Shown: piece by piece, positions 11,587 to 24,391 of the stretch
Position numbering within the stretch: position 1 is the first letter of the stretch
Layout of the letters: every line of letters starts with the position of its first letter
Assembly: GCA_037179385.1 (NCBI GenBank)
Contig: CM074179.1
Location: 37,995,224 to 38,059,223, forward strand
Direction of reading: 5' to 3'
Length of the DNA stretch: 64,000 bases
DNA from: Holothuria scabra
Taxonomy: Eukaryota > Echinodermata > Holothuroidea > Aspidochirotida > Holothuriidae
The notes under the pieces: generated by a model
Databases searched by the model: none
Told to the model about the DNA's origin: nothing
The model's input: the letters and a program-made list of their open reading frames with translations, nothing else
Program-made: the position numbers and the translations under genes

Positions 11587-12270
11587 CTTCGGCAGACTCA
11601 AGTTTGTGAAAAATATTTTGCGTACACCTATGATTGACTCCAGACTTTGTCGACTCATGCTTTCAGCTTGTGAAAAAGATCTGACCGATCAAATTGACAT
11701 TGAGAAAGTTGCGACGAAGTGGAGTGTGCGGAAGAAACGGTGGTTTCAACTCCAGCGGGATGAAGACCAGTAGCTTACCTGGAAACATACTCTGTTCGCC
11801 CACTCATGTATTCGATAGGCCAAATGTAGGCCTAAATAACAACAAGTTTCTTCCCTATCTCTATCCGAAAAAGCGTTTTTAAGTGGTAATTCTGTGGTAT
11901 TACTCTTTCTTAAAATATTAATACAGTTTGATTCGGTGTTTTGCGGGAAAATGAAATTTTCATCAGAAATTGTATCAAGAAATTGATTGTTTCTTTCAAG
12001 CGCCAATTTCCCAAATGTGTCGCATTTCTGTTTTTTCGACTCTTACATGTTTCGTAAATATGTTACCTTTACTGTGATACTTTTCTCTTTTCTGGCTAAT
12101 CCTTGAAAGCATTTGAATATTTGACCAGTCGGGGCATCGTATTGGGAAAGACTGTGAACTTAAGTCGAACTCACGAATAGCTTAAGCGCTGACTAATGTG
12201 TAGCGAACGTTTGGAATAATGTTAATTTTTCATGAAAATTTTTACCGCAACTATGTCGTCTCTTTTCTTT

Positions 12271-12287
12271 GGGGGGGGGGGGGGGGG
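12271..12287. repeat. Poly-G run
   Basis: An uninterrupted run of about 17 G, a possible assembly or sequencing trouble spot. Confidence 0.9.
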
Positions 12288-13239
12288 ATCTTTAAAATTT
12301 CGGACGCGCTTAGGAATTTTCAGAAAAAACCCACATCGTGTTATGAAACGCAAATGGCTTGTGGCTGTCCGAATTTTTTTCCTAATTCCTGCCGAGTTTT
12401 AGATTTTGCGTGAACTTTAAGGGCGCAGTATGCCCCCCGCCAGGTAAGCCATTGTACAGATATGCCTTCGAAACCTGCCGAAAGGTTTAGTCGTGTAACT
12501 GAGGATTTTGGTTGCTCCAATTTACCTATTCAAGGGGACGACTAAACAATTACAATGAAGATCATGTCCTAAAGCATAATACACATAGATCTAGTTTGTT
12601 GCCAAACGTATGGCTATCTAAAGCCAACATCGACCTAACGTTATTCCAACACCACTTAACCAACAAACATGAAGCCTACTGAAAATATTGTATCGACCAT
12701 AAAGCATAATCGAACCTCTCTGCAATCAGAACCGAGTGCACTTCTTCCCGAGCAAAAATCTGTCAGCTGCAGTTTTAGCCTCTCTTATATCCACCAACAT
12801 TACTGCCAAGCTTTACCCGACCCGCGAAAAACTAAACTTTTTACCCAACCATTGGTTCCTTATGCCACCTTGGCTTAACCGAAATTGGATAATAAATAAT
12901 ACCATACTTAGTTTGTTGAATATTTTACCCTTGAAAAATGGAGCCAAATGTTTGCCTATTTGGTGGGCAAAATTAGTTGGGTGAAATGGTTGGGCAATTT
13001 CGGTTGCCCCTCTAATGAGTAAAACCATTAACCAAGTGAGTTACCCAGTTTGTTGCCCAGCTACAGCCAGGAGACATAAGGAACCGACTGCTGGATACTT
13101 TTTTTCTATCGTTGAGCAATCTCTTTTTAGGGTATACTCAGTTTCGTCTTTTAACGAATAAAACCTTTTAGCGCAGTCATTAATAGTACATGACTACCTC
13201 GATTTATTTGTACATTTTGTGAACTTAATTCATTTATAC

Positions 13240-13542
13240 CTCTAAGTATCGTTCGCCACTCTGTCTTTACAACGTCGTCAAGATGAAGTTTTCTTAAAGC
13301 ATGAATGACATCATCTGCTACACCATCAAGATAACAGGCTTTTAGTGTTTTGATTAGTCTTGATATATCACTAGGGTTAATAATTCCTTTATCTCTCAGT
13401 AACTCGACAAACATGTGACCTGGATTAGAGCTTCTTTCAATATTGTCAATTTCTGCTGGTCTGAAATTGAAAGCTGTAGCAAGGGTCCGAGCCTTATCAA
13501 GAGTTATGAGCGACTGTAGATCCACGAGGAATTGTCCGAAAG
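13240..13542 (-). CDS. Death-fold domain exon of the NLR-like gene
   Basis: A 303-base exon with good borders on the minus strand: an acceptor (T-rich tract then AACAG) before 13542 and a donor AGAG|GTATAA after 13240. It starts and ends in phase 1, the usual state of a shuffled domain exon. It encodes about 100 residues with the helical pattern of the death-domain superfamily, including FRPAEIDNIE and MFVELLRDKG followed by a basic-hydrophobic helix (ISRLIKTLKA). I read it as a Death or death-effector-like domain, without deciding between them. The final G would join CA at the start of the NACHT exon (7597) to make an alanine codon, keeping frame. In such receptors the domain recruits a death-fold adaptor or caspase. 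The upstream exon with the initiator ATG was not identified. Confidence 0.75.
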
Positions 13543-15189
13543 CTGTTACAAAATGAATAAAACATAACAGCAAACAATAAAACAAAATAGGTTTAGTTAA
13601 TGGAATAAGATATAAATTAGCAAAATTTTAATAGACAGAGTAAAAAGAATTTACCGACCACGGCAATAAATATAAGGTAAGCGCAAACGTGCATTCCTTT
13701 TTGATATACAAATATATAAAAACGGTAAACATATACAGGACACACATGGGAGACGTTCCACTACTTAGTTCATTTTGTACATGTTAGAATTATTTTTCGA
13801 GTACCTGGTTGATGCTGCTACGTTAAGACGCTGAGATCATCCTGTGTTTGGGGGGATGACTCCTGGTCGGGGTATAAAGAAGACTTTAAAAACGGAACCA
13901 ACTGTCTTTGAGCTTTATTTTCAGCTTAGGTAACAAGCCAACTGGTGACTCACTGACTGACTGGCTGATGGACGTACAGACGGAAGAACGGACCAACGGA
14001 CCAACGAACCAAAGAACGAACTAACTAACCAGCTACAATTTGATATTACTGTAATGCCGTTAAGACCGCATTTTGCAGACCTTTCTTGGCATCCGTACAT
14101 TGCAGGGGTGAGACCTCCAGTTCTCATGCCCTGCCCATGTGATCATTCAGAGGCGAATTAGAGCCGGAAGGTCGGAGGTCTATCTGACCTGATCTCCGAC
14201 CTGTCCTCCTCGTGGCTCGCCAGTCGAGAACTAGTATCCGACTCGGTAGGTTGTGTCTTTGTATTCGTCTTGTCTTTGTTTCGTCCTTTTATTATTTGTC
14301 GCTGTCTTCGCGAAGTTTATATCTCGTACTGAATACGATTTCTTTTAAATAATTGCAAAAAAATTTTTGTAACCTTATTCTCCTGTCCTATTTCTTATTA
14401 TCTGTTTGTAAATTTGTAATTCTACCTCTTCCGACAGTCGACTAAATTTTGCGCCTGCTTGAAGTACTTTTGGGTGTTTGGATTTGAAGCGCCCCGACAA
14501 CACTCCCCGAGTTGCGTTACAATTTAGAAAAGTCCGGAAAGGGAAAGCCAAGTGATGATCTGATTTCAGTCTACCATAACTGAGGTCTATAAAATTGCAA
14601 CGCTGCCCTTCTGACACGCTAAGAGGCTCTTTTTCCCCCTTTAGCCTACCGTATGATATGTGTTGTCGGTAGTTATAGTTCTACCTCACCTGCGATACTG
14701 TCTTCGACTTTACTTTCCATAATGTCTTTGTTAAATTGAAATCCTGGTGAACTCTACTTGTAGAAACTAGACAGTCCTTCTTTAGTACTGCAATCGGTTA
14801 TCCAGCCGAGGAAGTCGGTTGCGCGACGGACTGAAACACCTTCCGGTGGACCAGAAAACTAGCCGACTTTGTCTTTTGCCTTCTTCAGTGTATCATACGT
14901 ATACACGTGAGAGGAAACCTGCAACATAATGAAAGTATTATCAGATATAAATATAAAACAATTCCGTAAAATCAGGCACCTTTATAGTTCTAGTAACAGC
15001 TCTCCGGTGAAAATGCGGTCGGTTAAGATGTGTACAATACGGTAAGCAAATATTGTTGTTTGAAAGGATTCAAGGAATAATATAAACTGCGACAAAAAGG
15101 GGGAAAATGTTAGGTCTTTTAATGTGAAGAGCAAACATGCCAGAACACTAACCTTCATATGTAATAAAATTGGTGTGTAGGCCTAACGA
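13543..15189. other. No gene seen; SINE tail and short repeats
   Basis: Upstream flank or first intron of the NLR-like gene. A SINE tail fragment lies at about 13845-13915 (GGTCGGGGTATA then ACTTTAAAAACG). An ACTGACTGACTGG/ACGGACCAACG simple-repeat tract lies at 13945-14035. Short minus-strand ORFs at 13921-14617 show no recognisable domain. Confidence 0.5.
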
Positions 15190-15500
15190 TTGTAGGGTAA
15201 ATTGGTTAGAGTATCTGACTCCCAACACCCGGGAGGACTTGAGTTCGGATCCTGGCCGAGTACTTTAAAAAATGAAACCAACTGCTTTTGTAATTGTATT
15301 GTTGTGCTTAGTGTTCATCAAAAGCAGCGGGCTGGGGAAAAAAGCCAGTAGCGACAACCGAAAAAGACCGTAACCGGTCCGACTCAAATCAATTGGATAG
15401 AAACCCAGACGTAGAAACCCATTCAATTACATAACGCTGGCTGTCCCTGCGGCATACTGTTACGCCCAAGGTTGGCAGACAGTGTAAAACGTATGGTAAG
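15190..15500 (+). mobile_element. tRNA-derived SINE copy
   Basis: The head is tRNA-like: A box AAATTGGTTAGAGTATC and B box GAGTTCGGATCC, followed by CTGGCCGAG and a SINE body with AAAACCAACTG-type words. The tail carries CCGGTCCGACTCAAATCAAT and TGGATAGAAACCC, related to the copies at 48120-48540 and 58047-58275. Confidence 0.65.
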
Positions 15501-15553
15501 ATCAGAATAAAGCAAAAATAAAAGAAGAGGAGTTAGTTAGATAGATAGAGTTA

Positions 15554-15642
15554 CCAGAGTCTTTGGTATGACTTGACCTGGGAATTAAACCCGGGCTTTC
15601 CGTGTAAGAGGCAGATGCTCTTTCCGCAAGACCAAACATGCC
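15554..15642 (-). mobile_element. SINE head fragment
   Basis: On the minus strand it reads as a tRNA-like head (GGTCTTGCGGAAAGAGC and GGGTTTAATTCCC), closely matching the head of the SINE at 3594-3820. The body is missing; it lies about 50 bases after the tail of the plus-strand SINE at 15190-15500. Confidence 0.55.
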
Positions 15643-15689
15643 GACAAGCAGTGGTGTAAGCAGGGGGAGGGGGCAATTTCCCCCTCCCC

Positions 15690-15865
15690 CAGCCCGGAAA
15701 AAATCGGAAGGGAAGGAAAGAAAGGAAAAAGAGGAAAAGAGAGGGAAGAAGAGAAAAGGAAAAAAATGAAATGGGGGAAAGGAGGGGAAAGAAACACAGA
15801 AGAAAATGGGAAGACGGAAAAAAGGGGAAAGGAAAAAGAGAAAAATAAGAAAAAAAAAAGGTGGG
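15690..15865 (+). repeat. Purine-rich tract
   Basis: About 170 bases almost entirely A and G (GGAAAGG, GAAAAGAG units). Its complement produces a spurious serine/phenylalanine ORF. Such mirror-type homopurine tracts can form triplex DNA. Confidence 0.85.
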
Positions 15866-16257
15866 CCAACTATAACATCAAAAGCAAGATTGATCTACAT
15901 TCATGCAACACTGTTTTGGTCAACATATGAACATTCATTTCCAAAAATATATGACCATTCATTTAGTCGACTAAAGTAAACAAAACAATATCTGAGGTCC
16001 ATTTTATCGGAGGAAAGACTCTCCTCTCTTGCTCTTTGCCAGACAGTCGAGATGACTTTAGAAAAGCAATTATTCTTAGATTAGCCACCAATATTTGAAG
16101 GAAGTGCAGATTCTTTAGTAATCCCCCAATTCTTCAAAATTCCTCACAGGAAACCCAGTATCCAAAGCTTTCTGCAATATAAACTCCATATCAGTAAACA
16201 ATTGTTTCATTGCTTCGCGCGCTGCAATGTATCCCTAGTACAGTGGTGTTCACATCT

Positions 16258-17337
16258 GTCTGAGGGGTCGCGATTTTTCAAAACTTTCTGTGCGCTCCGC
16301 GCCAACTGAAGATGGTCTTTCTAGCAAGACTTCATATTCTAGGCAGGGGAACCACTGGCCTACCGTACTCAAATGCTCTCATACACACCTGTCATCGGTT
16401 ACCTTTCAACCCTGTCAGTTGTGTAGTCTTTGTAGATGGATTCTTTATTGAAGTTATCGAAGTGTCAAAATTTTATCAATGTTTAGTGTTGAAGCGCAGG
16501 GGCGTAGCCACAGAAGGCAGGGGCGATTGCGCCCTTGCTCGAAAAAGTGAAAAATTTGAAAAATTGCCATTTGAAACACCAGTCAAATACAGTGCGGTTT
16601 TCCCAACTTTCCTTTCATAAAATTCTGAATTCTTCCTAATAAAAGTTCCATTTTTGAAATTATAAGTTTTAAAAGGTACAAATTATCCGCGTGCCTCGCG
16701 CGCCTTAAATTGCAAACCTTAAAGCTGTAAGTGATCTCTCATGAAGCAGTCAGTGGATAATTTTTCCTAGCCGCTACAGTGCCGTTTCCCTAAAATTTTC
16801 TTAGCTTTCATTTTTGTCTAAAAAAGACCACAAAGTTTCGAGAGTATTTTTAATGTCGCCGAGAAGACTTATTCCGCACCCGTTAGATAACACGGTCTTC
16901 AGTCGACATGCTATCTTAGATATATGCTAATAGGAAACGCAGATTCTTCGATAGCCCCCAAATATGCAAATTTCTATACAGGAAACCCTGAATCTAACAT
17001 ACTTTCAGCATTGCAAGCTCCATACTTACAAATGTATAGAAGGACCCAAATTATCGGACCATACCTTATACAGTAGAGTTAACACCTAACAATAAAAATT
17101 AGATTTATTTTAAAAAGAGTTGTTCTTGCTCGTAGAAAAAAAAAAAAAAAATAGCATAAAAATTAAGGGTTAGGGTGAGTTGCATAGTCCAAAATTGTCC
17201 CCCCCCCCGACACTTCCCTAAAATTCCCTAAGACACCCACAAACTAACACAGCTAAACTAGTACAAAATTGGGAAACCTCTATGCTATTGCCCCCCCCCC
17301 CCCAGGACAGTCAGGTCTGGTTACGCCACTGCCGACA
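16258..17337 (+). repeat. Dispersed ~1.1 kb repeat, copy 1
   Basis: Begins CTGAGGGGTCGCG and shares, in the same order, the words CGCTCCGCGCCAA, GAAGATGGTCTTTC, CCTACCGTA and TTTCAACCCTGTCAGTTG with 48747-49560. It ends near GGTTACGCCACTGCC, a phrase also seen near 56910. It contains short A and C runs. No reverse transcriptase or transposase is visible, so it is a non-autonomous repeat or the 3' part of a retroelement. Confidence 0.6.
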
Positions 17338-20300
17338 AGGGAAAGGAGGATATCTACTGTTAGATGTTGCACATATTGTCGTTATAGTTTCAACAGAAAT
17401 CAGGTACTGACACGTTACCTTTGTCATATCATGGAAAACTTAAAAAGAAAAAAAAAAAAACGAAAAAGAAAATATTAAAAAAAAAAAAACCTTTAACAGA
17501 TCTTTGAGGAACAATGAATGTAAAGTTACATAACATAGTGTTATTGTACCTGCCGCTAGTGGTTAAATCTTAGCTTCAACCCTCGTAAACTGGTAAGAAC
17601 ATGTGATTCACTAAACAAGAAACAAAGCCCCTGACAAGCCTACAGAATCCATTTGATTTTTTGTTATTTGCTATTTGTTCTGATTTGGCTTTGTTCAATT
17701 GATTTATTGTAAATAAACTTATTGTAAATATACTTTTGAAAGCTAAGAATTGAGGAACACTTTAGCTCAATTCTACGACCTGGTAAGAGGTTTGTTCTTG
17801 TGACGGAAGCTATCACTTTGGAATGAGGTTTGCATGATCGTTACCATGTCTCCAACCTCACATAAAATTTATTCTACAATGCCTAATTCGGATTGAATAT
17901 TTGGCGCACAAAAAAAACTGCATGGGTAAGGGAAATGATTTGATTTAACCCCCCCCCCCCGCACCCCTGCGTACCAGCAGAAGTAAAGGTAAAAGGAAAT
18001 GGTTCAGGTACCATACGTTGTACATAACTGTAGTACAGACGTTTTACATAACTATCTACAGGTAGGTAGTTTGAAGCTGCCCGTCCACTTTGTCAGTTTT
18101 TACCAGACAACAGATCAGGTTCACGTCTTTAGGGCTAAAAACTAACGTTATCACCAGACCATATTTTATAAAAATATAACGTGTTGTATCTACAATCTTC
18201 GAGAGTTTATTGCTATGTTTTGGGGGGTTTGTAAAGAGCATATATGCAGAAACACTATCGTCTGTAATGTAATAACACTATCTTAGTGTATCTTTGAGCT
18301 GCTGTTCCTATATGGTAGGTACTGTAGGATGGGAATGAAACAAAAGGAACAAGGGATGTTCCTCGGTACATTGTGTTTAGGTTTCAACAGAATCCCACTA
18401 CATTTGGGAAATTTTGTTTGTTAAATTCTATTGCCACTTAAGCAATCACATTCTGTTTATATGGAGTTGTTGAATGGAAATTTGGATGTTAAGTTTAAAG
18501 AAAAACAATATACTGTCCAGGATATGATGTCACACGTGCTTTTTTCAAGGTCATTTATTGCTATTCATCTCTAGTCAAAAACATCTGACAACTGTCTAAA
18601 TATTTAACGAGCTGCACTGCAGAAAAAAGAAAATCCCAATGAAGATGTTACCAGAGGCGCGTCTTGCCCATCTGAGCCAACCCCCTCCTTGCCTATGTGT
18701 TAATTGTCTTCCATGCAGTGTAAACACAATGGAAACAAATCATTTGAAGGCACAGATCATGTAACAAACTCAGATATCAGTTACACCCCCATACCGCCTT
18801 TAATCTACCGGTGTGTCTACGTTGTTTTCTCAAGAAAAACGTCACGACATTCACCCCTTTTAGCATGATGGCTTCTCATTTAGTTCGATTTATTGCCCGA
18901 AAAAGACGCTTCTCAGGGTTGCCAATTCTCGAACATTTATCTTCTTTTGAAAGTCACTCATTTCGGCGAAGTAGGCAATATCACGCCTTACGATCAATGT
19001 CTTCCTCTAGAGAAAAACTTCCACTAATAACACAAATGATTTTTCACAGAGATGTGAATTTCTTGCATATGAACATGAGATAATGCATTTAATAACTCAT
19101 GCAATACAATTTGCCAGTGCCGCTTTCAAAGCTTTCATTTGGTCCGTTATGATCTGTTGCAGAGTTCAAAGAGACGGAGTATTAATGCTTTCATAGTCAC
19201 TATAACAGTATGTTCAACGATGCACTATTGGATTGAAACTTGCCAATAAATGGCAACATAATCAAAGTCCCAGGTCTGGATCAAAATATTCCTTCATTTA
19301 CATTTCTATTGGGTTCCATTTCACTTCCATTATCAGGATCATTTATATTCAATTTTAGGCGGTCAGCAATACCGTCCGGTAGGCCTCGGAAAGTTTCTCG
19401 AACATTGCAGGAGCGTGATACATCTCAAAATGGCAGTTCTGGTCATGTAGTAATAAAGTTGTAGAAGTGCCATTTCCAGCAATCTATAGGCATTTTAGAA
19501 AAAAAAATCCCCCTGGTGGCACGGTCCCCGCTAACCAGTGATCGACAGTTGTGTCCCAGTGAAGCTCTCTCTTGAAAGTCAGGCCCGTTCTCCTAGTTAA
19601 TTTAAGACAGGGCACAGCAAACAAGCTTATTTCCCAATGATAAGCTTACTTCATCTCATCATTTCATCCAATGGTAGCGTTACTTTTCCCAAGTCGTCCT
19701 GACTCTCTGGCAAAGAGCCGAAAGAACCAAATTTTAAACTGCTTCCCAAAGAATCTGCTTCCACTGAAGGACAGCACTTGACCATCTTCTCAGCCCTCAG
19801 GCCATTTAAATCATTAGTCTGCCATGTATGCGGTACAGTTTGGCAATTTTCGTATCTTGTTGCATTTTTTTTTTCTTTTCTTTTTCTTTTTAGGGGTAAA
19901 AATGTTACAGCATACGATAACTCAAAAAACGAATGCTTCAGTTCTACTTATAATTTCGAATGCCATCGTCGCAATCTTCTGATACAAATTGTATACTTAA
20001 AGACATTGTTTCCGGGACATTCCGACCAAAATGAAGAAGATTTTAACTGAAACTTCGATCCGATCTCGCTGTAATGTGACAAAAAATACATTGTTTAATT
20101 TTTAGAGACAGACATAGAAAGGCAACCCAGGTCGCCACTCATTAATAATATTATGGAATCTTTTAGTAAGGAAAAACCAATGCAGATGAATGCAGAACAC
20201 ATGTCATTAGAAATAAAAGTGATTCATTCCTATGCTTTGTTTAATAAAGGGTGTAAAACTGTGGCCAGAACTCTGGGACATCACGCCACCCTTTACTAGA

Positions 20301-20540
20301 CGCACCAGTCAGGACCTTCCTAAGTTTGTGGTAGTTTTTCTGTTTCTAATGTGTTGTTATGTTTCTCCTAAAATACCTCACCAAGTGCTTATCTGCTCCA
20401 TTATGTTATGATATTATTATGTAGTGGTTTTGCAAAACAAGAGTGTATTGCTGCAACCTTGCCGTACAAATTTGCTTATATCAATAATGTTTCCAAGTTC
20501 CAGTTTATAAAACGTCATCTACACGGATCCTTTCTTAAAA
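17338..20540. other. No gene supported
   Basis: Contains poly-A runs (17445-17490), a poly-C run (17949) and, at about 18480-18545, a fragment related to the repeat at 20541-21010. On the minus strand, 19280-19430 is open for about 50 codons and 18880-19030 for a similar length. Both look vaguely coding but match nothing I can name. Confidence 0.45.
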
Positions 20541-21010
20541 GGGAAAATTTAAGCTAAAATGTAATACTCACATGTAAAAGCAGAACCAAATCTACACAGT
20601 GCGGTGAGGTTTCCATTTAAATTGGACATGTATTCCTGAGATATAAGCAAATGAAGTTACTTGTGTTGTGTTACTTGTGTTCCAAAATAAGTTTGAGGGC
20701 AGTACAGATTACATCTCTTCGTCACATTTACAAGGAATGTTTAGTTTCCCTTGGTTTTTTTTCAGACCGCCGAGTTGACCTCAATGTTTATAGGAATATG
20801 ACCTCCCCATGTCGATTTTTTGAAAAGTTCTCATGACATTTATGCTATCACATATTGATACTATGGGACTGTTGAGGAGAAAAGAAGTTGTAAAGTTAAA
20901 AGAAAAGCAACGGACTGTCCATTAATTTGGCTATATGGTGTCATATGTCACTCATCGGATTTCAATTCAAATTTCAACATAATGTTAAAAATAAGTACCG
21001 TACCCTTCTA
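20541..21010 (+). repeat. Dispersed repeat family, copy 1
   Basis: Shares ordered blocks with 46030-46345: GGTGAGGTTTCCATTTAAATT, a GAGATAT block, TGTTGAG followed by AAAGAAAAGCAA, CATCGGAT, and ACCCTTCTAAC. Divergence is high, so it is an old element. No coding potential was recognised. Confidence 0.5.
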
Positions 21011-24000
21011 ACTTATTTTACCTTGCTATGACTTTATACCCTTCTTTTAAAGACGGAAATTCAGTGATCTTACACAGTATCAACTTACATAAAAGACATT
21101 TTGATTGCACGTTCTTATCAAAAAATTAGACCTACTGTACAGAAATCCGAAGGTCACCTTGCAAATTAACGATATCCGATCGGATTACTCATTAATAGAA
21201 ACCTTGGAAATTTTAAGTAAGTTAGAGTCAGTTTAGATACATAAAGGACACATTCCAGTAAAAGTGAAAGTGGTTCATTCGTATTTTGTTTTCTCAAGTA
21301 AGAATAATGCGGTGAAAACTCGACAACATCACATGGCTCTTATATAACTGTGCGCGCCCAGTCTGGACCTTTCCAAGTTTGGTGTACGTTTTTTAATTTG
21401 TTACAATTTTTTTTCTTTAGACCATTCATAACATGGGCTCAGTACTGCTCGCTATTCTTATAAGAAAATTATATATTGGTTTTGCAAAAGACCCAGTGCT
21501 TTGCTTTCCTGAACCTTGTCATACACAATACATTCATTATATTTCCAGGTTACTGTTCAAAGCACTTAGTCTACACTGCTCTTCCCCGCTGCTTGTGACA
21601 TACGATTTCTGTCGTATTTAATGATCTGTATAGCTGGCGTGTCTTTACTCTTTTATCGCTGCATAATCGAAGCGCTCTATGTGGTTCATAGTCAGTCATA
21701 TGTAACTTATCATACGCCATTGTGAGTGAAGACAAGGAAATGGGAAGGAAACGTGGGAAGGAAAGTTAACTTTCATACAGGTTGAACTTACAAGGTTAGA
21801 AGTTAAATGTTTATGGTACAATTTTGAAATAGAAACTACAACTTTTACATTAAAGGGAAACGACTCTTTGAAGACAATTCTCTTTTAGAGGTCCAACTTG
21901 CAATTTACTTTTCGGAAAAGTTGAATATTTGGAAGGGTGATTCTTCAATGTTACTAGGGACCACCAATCGGTGTTTAAAGTTTTTATGACATTACCAATA
22001 TCTTCTCAGTTTAATGAATAACCCTGCCCTAATGATAGGTAAGATTCTTGCATACTTGAGAAAAGGCAGCACATCCATCGAACAAGGGAACCACTGCAAA
22101 AGGCTGTTCTGACAGAGTTGCTTACGGATTCAGGTGTTGCACTAAAATAACTTACAGCCCTTGAACCATACTTGAAAATTAATTAAAAATGAACTTTTCT
22201 TCGAGTTGACTGACACTATACAACACATTCAGGTTGGGGTGTTATTAAATCTCATTTAAATACTACCTAACTGACTGACTGAGATTGACGGACTGGCTGA
22301 CTGAATGACTAACCCAATCAATAATGCGAAAAAAAAAAGAAATATTGAAAGGCAAAATCCAGTTGACATTGCTTTTTAAAGCAATGATTTCAATAATAGC
22401 ATCTAGCATATACTGTTTGCAGAGCATTCTTGAGAAAAAAAAAAGATCCAGTCTTGCAACCCCATCGCTTTCAACTGTTGTATCCTAAGTTTTAATCAAT
22501 TTCATTCATACAAAATGCCGAAATGAAGGCATATATTTGCAGCTCCTATGTAACACTGTTACAGCTTTTTCTGATATACCTCGTTTTGTCCAGTGCCATT
22601 ACTGTGGTTCAAAAAGGGGTGGGGGAGAGGGGAGAAAAAATGTACCGACAACAGTAGTTAGTCTACCGGCACTTGTCAAAATCTCTTCACCAATCATCCC
22701 AAATTTGTGTAGCCGTGATCCAGCCTGCTTCATCCATCCCTATAAGGATTCATGGATTCTAATATAAGGGGCTTCGGTACTCCACAGGAATGATCTAGAA
22801 GTGTTAAGATTTCGATCAGTCTGTAAGTAGTGGCACCATTTGATGATTACCATGAGGTAACCATGTACATTCCTTAGCCCTCTCGCCACAGCACTGTACA
22901 CTGCTTTCGTTTCTCTGCCCGGGCATATAATAAATGTATGCCATTGAAAAAATGTTAACTGTTATTCTTAAATAAATAAATAACTCTTTCAACATAACTT
23001 CAATAAAAACTTTTGCACATAAAAGTTGTTCAGTACAACATAATCTCTCATGTGATGTGGCACTTATTTGGCTTTCGAGGTACATAGACTCACCCGGGGA
23101 CTTGTAGCCTCAGTGACCTACCCTAGGTTAACTGACCTTCATTACAAAAAAAAAAATGAAAAATATCTGTAAATTAACAACAAAATATGGGGGCAACTAG
23201 TTTCTTAAGCGATTTTTTTTTTCTGAGCCGCCCTGTGAAATAACACATTTTTTTTTTTAATTTTACGCATCGGTCATATTTCACGTAAAATTTCTCTGAA
23301 ACTGGTTGCCGATACTTTCTGTCGTAAAATCAAAACCTGGTTGTATTTTTATACAAGCGAACAAAATGACTGTTCAAACTAACTGTGTTCTTTGCAAGCA
23401 GAATCGAAGAATAAATATGCAGTCATTGCTTTGTGGAAGACAGCACAATTAACTCGATAAGAACACAACCACATATGGAGCTTTCAGCAAGAATTAAATT
23501 CTTGAGCACACCAAGCTCCCCACAGTTAATAATTCAGCTGGCCTTTATCTTATCTTTACTTCAAATGAGTTTTTATAAATAGAAAAGTAGATATTGCAGT
23601 AAATTTGTGCTACCCAAACGTTAAACCATAAAGGGTCTTTATTGCATTTTGAAAATTGTGCAATGTAACAGATTTCAAAAATTAAAATGCATTGATGCAG
23701 TCATTAAACTATGCGAGCGTGTAAATTTGGCTGGTTAATATGAGAATTTCGACTGTGAAAACTGAAGGAGCAGCGAAGTAATAACTTGTTTGCAGGGATA
23801 TTATTTACCATGACAGGAAGAGGTGGTATAAAATGATACTTCCCACAGGGTTTTACAACCCCCAATCCCCACCCGCAGATACGATGGGTTGACAAAAGAA
23901 TGCCACATTTAAAATGAATTGTTGGCAACCTGAGCAAAAAATTAGGGTTTTCACTGAAGAGAAACGGAAAATAACTGAATGTTAACCGTAATTACAAAAA

Positions 24001-24391
24001 TGTTTGGATGGAAGAATCGGGTCTCTTCCATGTCCAAGGCAGTCCAAATTTCCCAAATAAGCTACTCCTGCCAAATCCGTATCCGTTTACATGTTGCCTT
24101 GTAAGGTAAAATATCTCTGTTAAAACTGTGACGAAGCGTTGTTTTGTGCAGACACAAATGGAGTTCGTCTTTTGAGCCTATTAATGGCTAAGGAACTCAC
24201 ACTTACGAGGCCAAGAACAAACAGGTATCATGGCTTATGTCACGTGAATCTAGAAAGTTACTTTGTACAGATACATGCAAAGTCCAAATTTAAAAGCACT
24301 CAAAACAAATCAATATAACTAAACAAGAAAACACGTTTCACATTAAGTGTAATCAAAATAATAATTAAGCTACTCATGACAATATTTACCA
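21011..24391. other. No gene seen
   Basis: AT-rich sequence with ACTGACTGACTG simple repeats at 22268-22310, poly-A/T runs at 22328, 23145 and 23213-23260, and no recognisable coding or RNA features. Confidence 0.5.

Larger units (their letters stand above)
7598..13239 (-). other. Putative intron of the NLR-like gene
   Basis: Inferred from the donor AGAG|GTATAA after the death-fold exon and the acceptor before the NACHT exon, whose phases match. It is 5.6 kb long and contains poly-A/T tracts, a dispersed repeat (10020-10520), a GAAA microsatellite, an antisense zinc-finger ORF and a perfect hairpin. From 7598 to 10019 nothing gene-like was seen. From 12590 to 13065 there are repeated TTGCCCAA/TTGGGTGAA words, perhaps another degraded inverted-repeat element. 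An additional small exon inside cannot be excluded. Confidence 0.55.

Noticed and set aside
15585..15869. A 94-codon minus-strand ORF rich in Phe, Ser and Pro
   Set aside because: It is the complement of a purine-rich tract and a SINE head.
18880..19430. Possible decayed coding segments on the minus strand
   Set aside because: Frames stay open for only about 50 codons at a time and no domain could be named; kept as unsupported.
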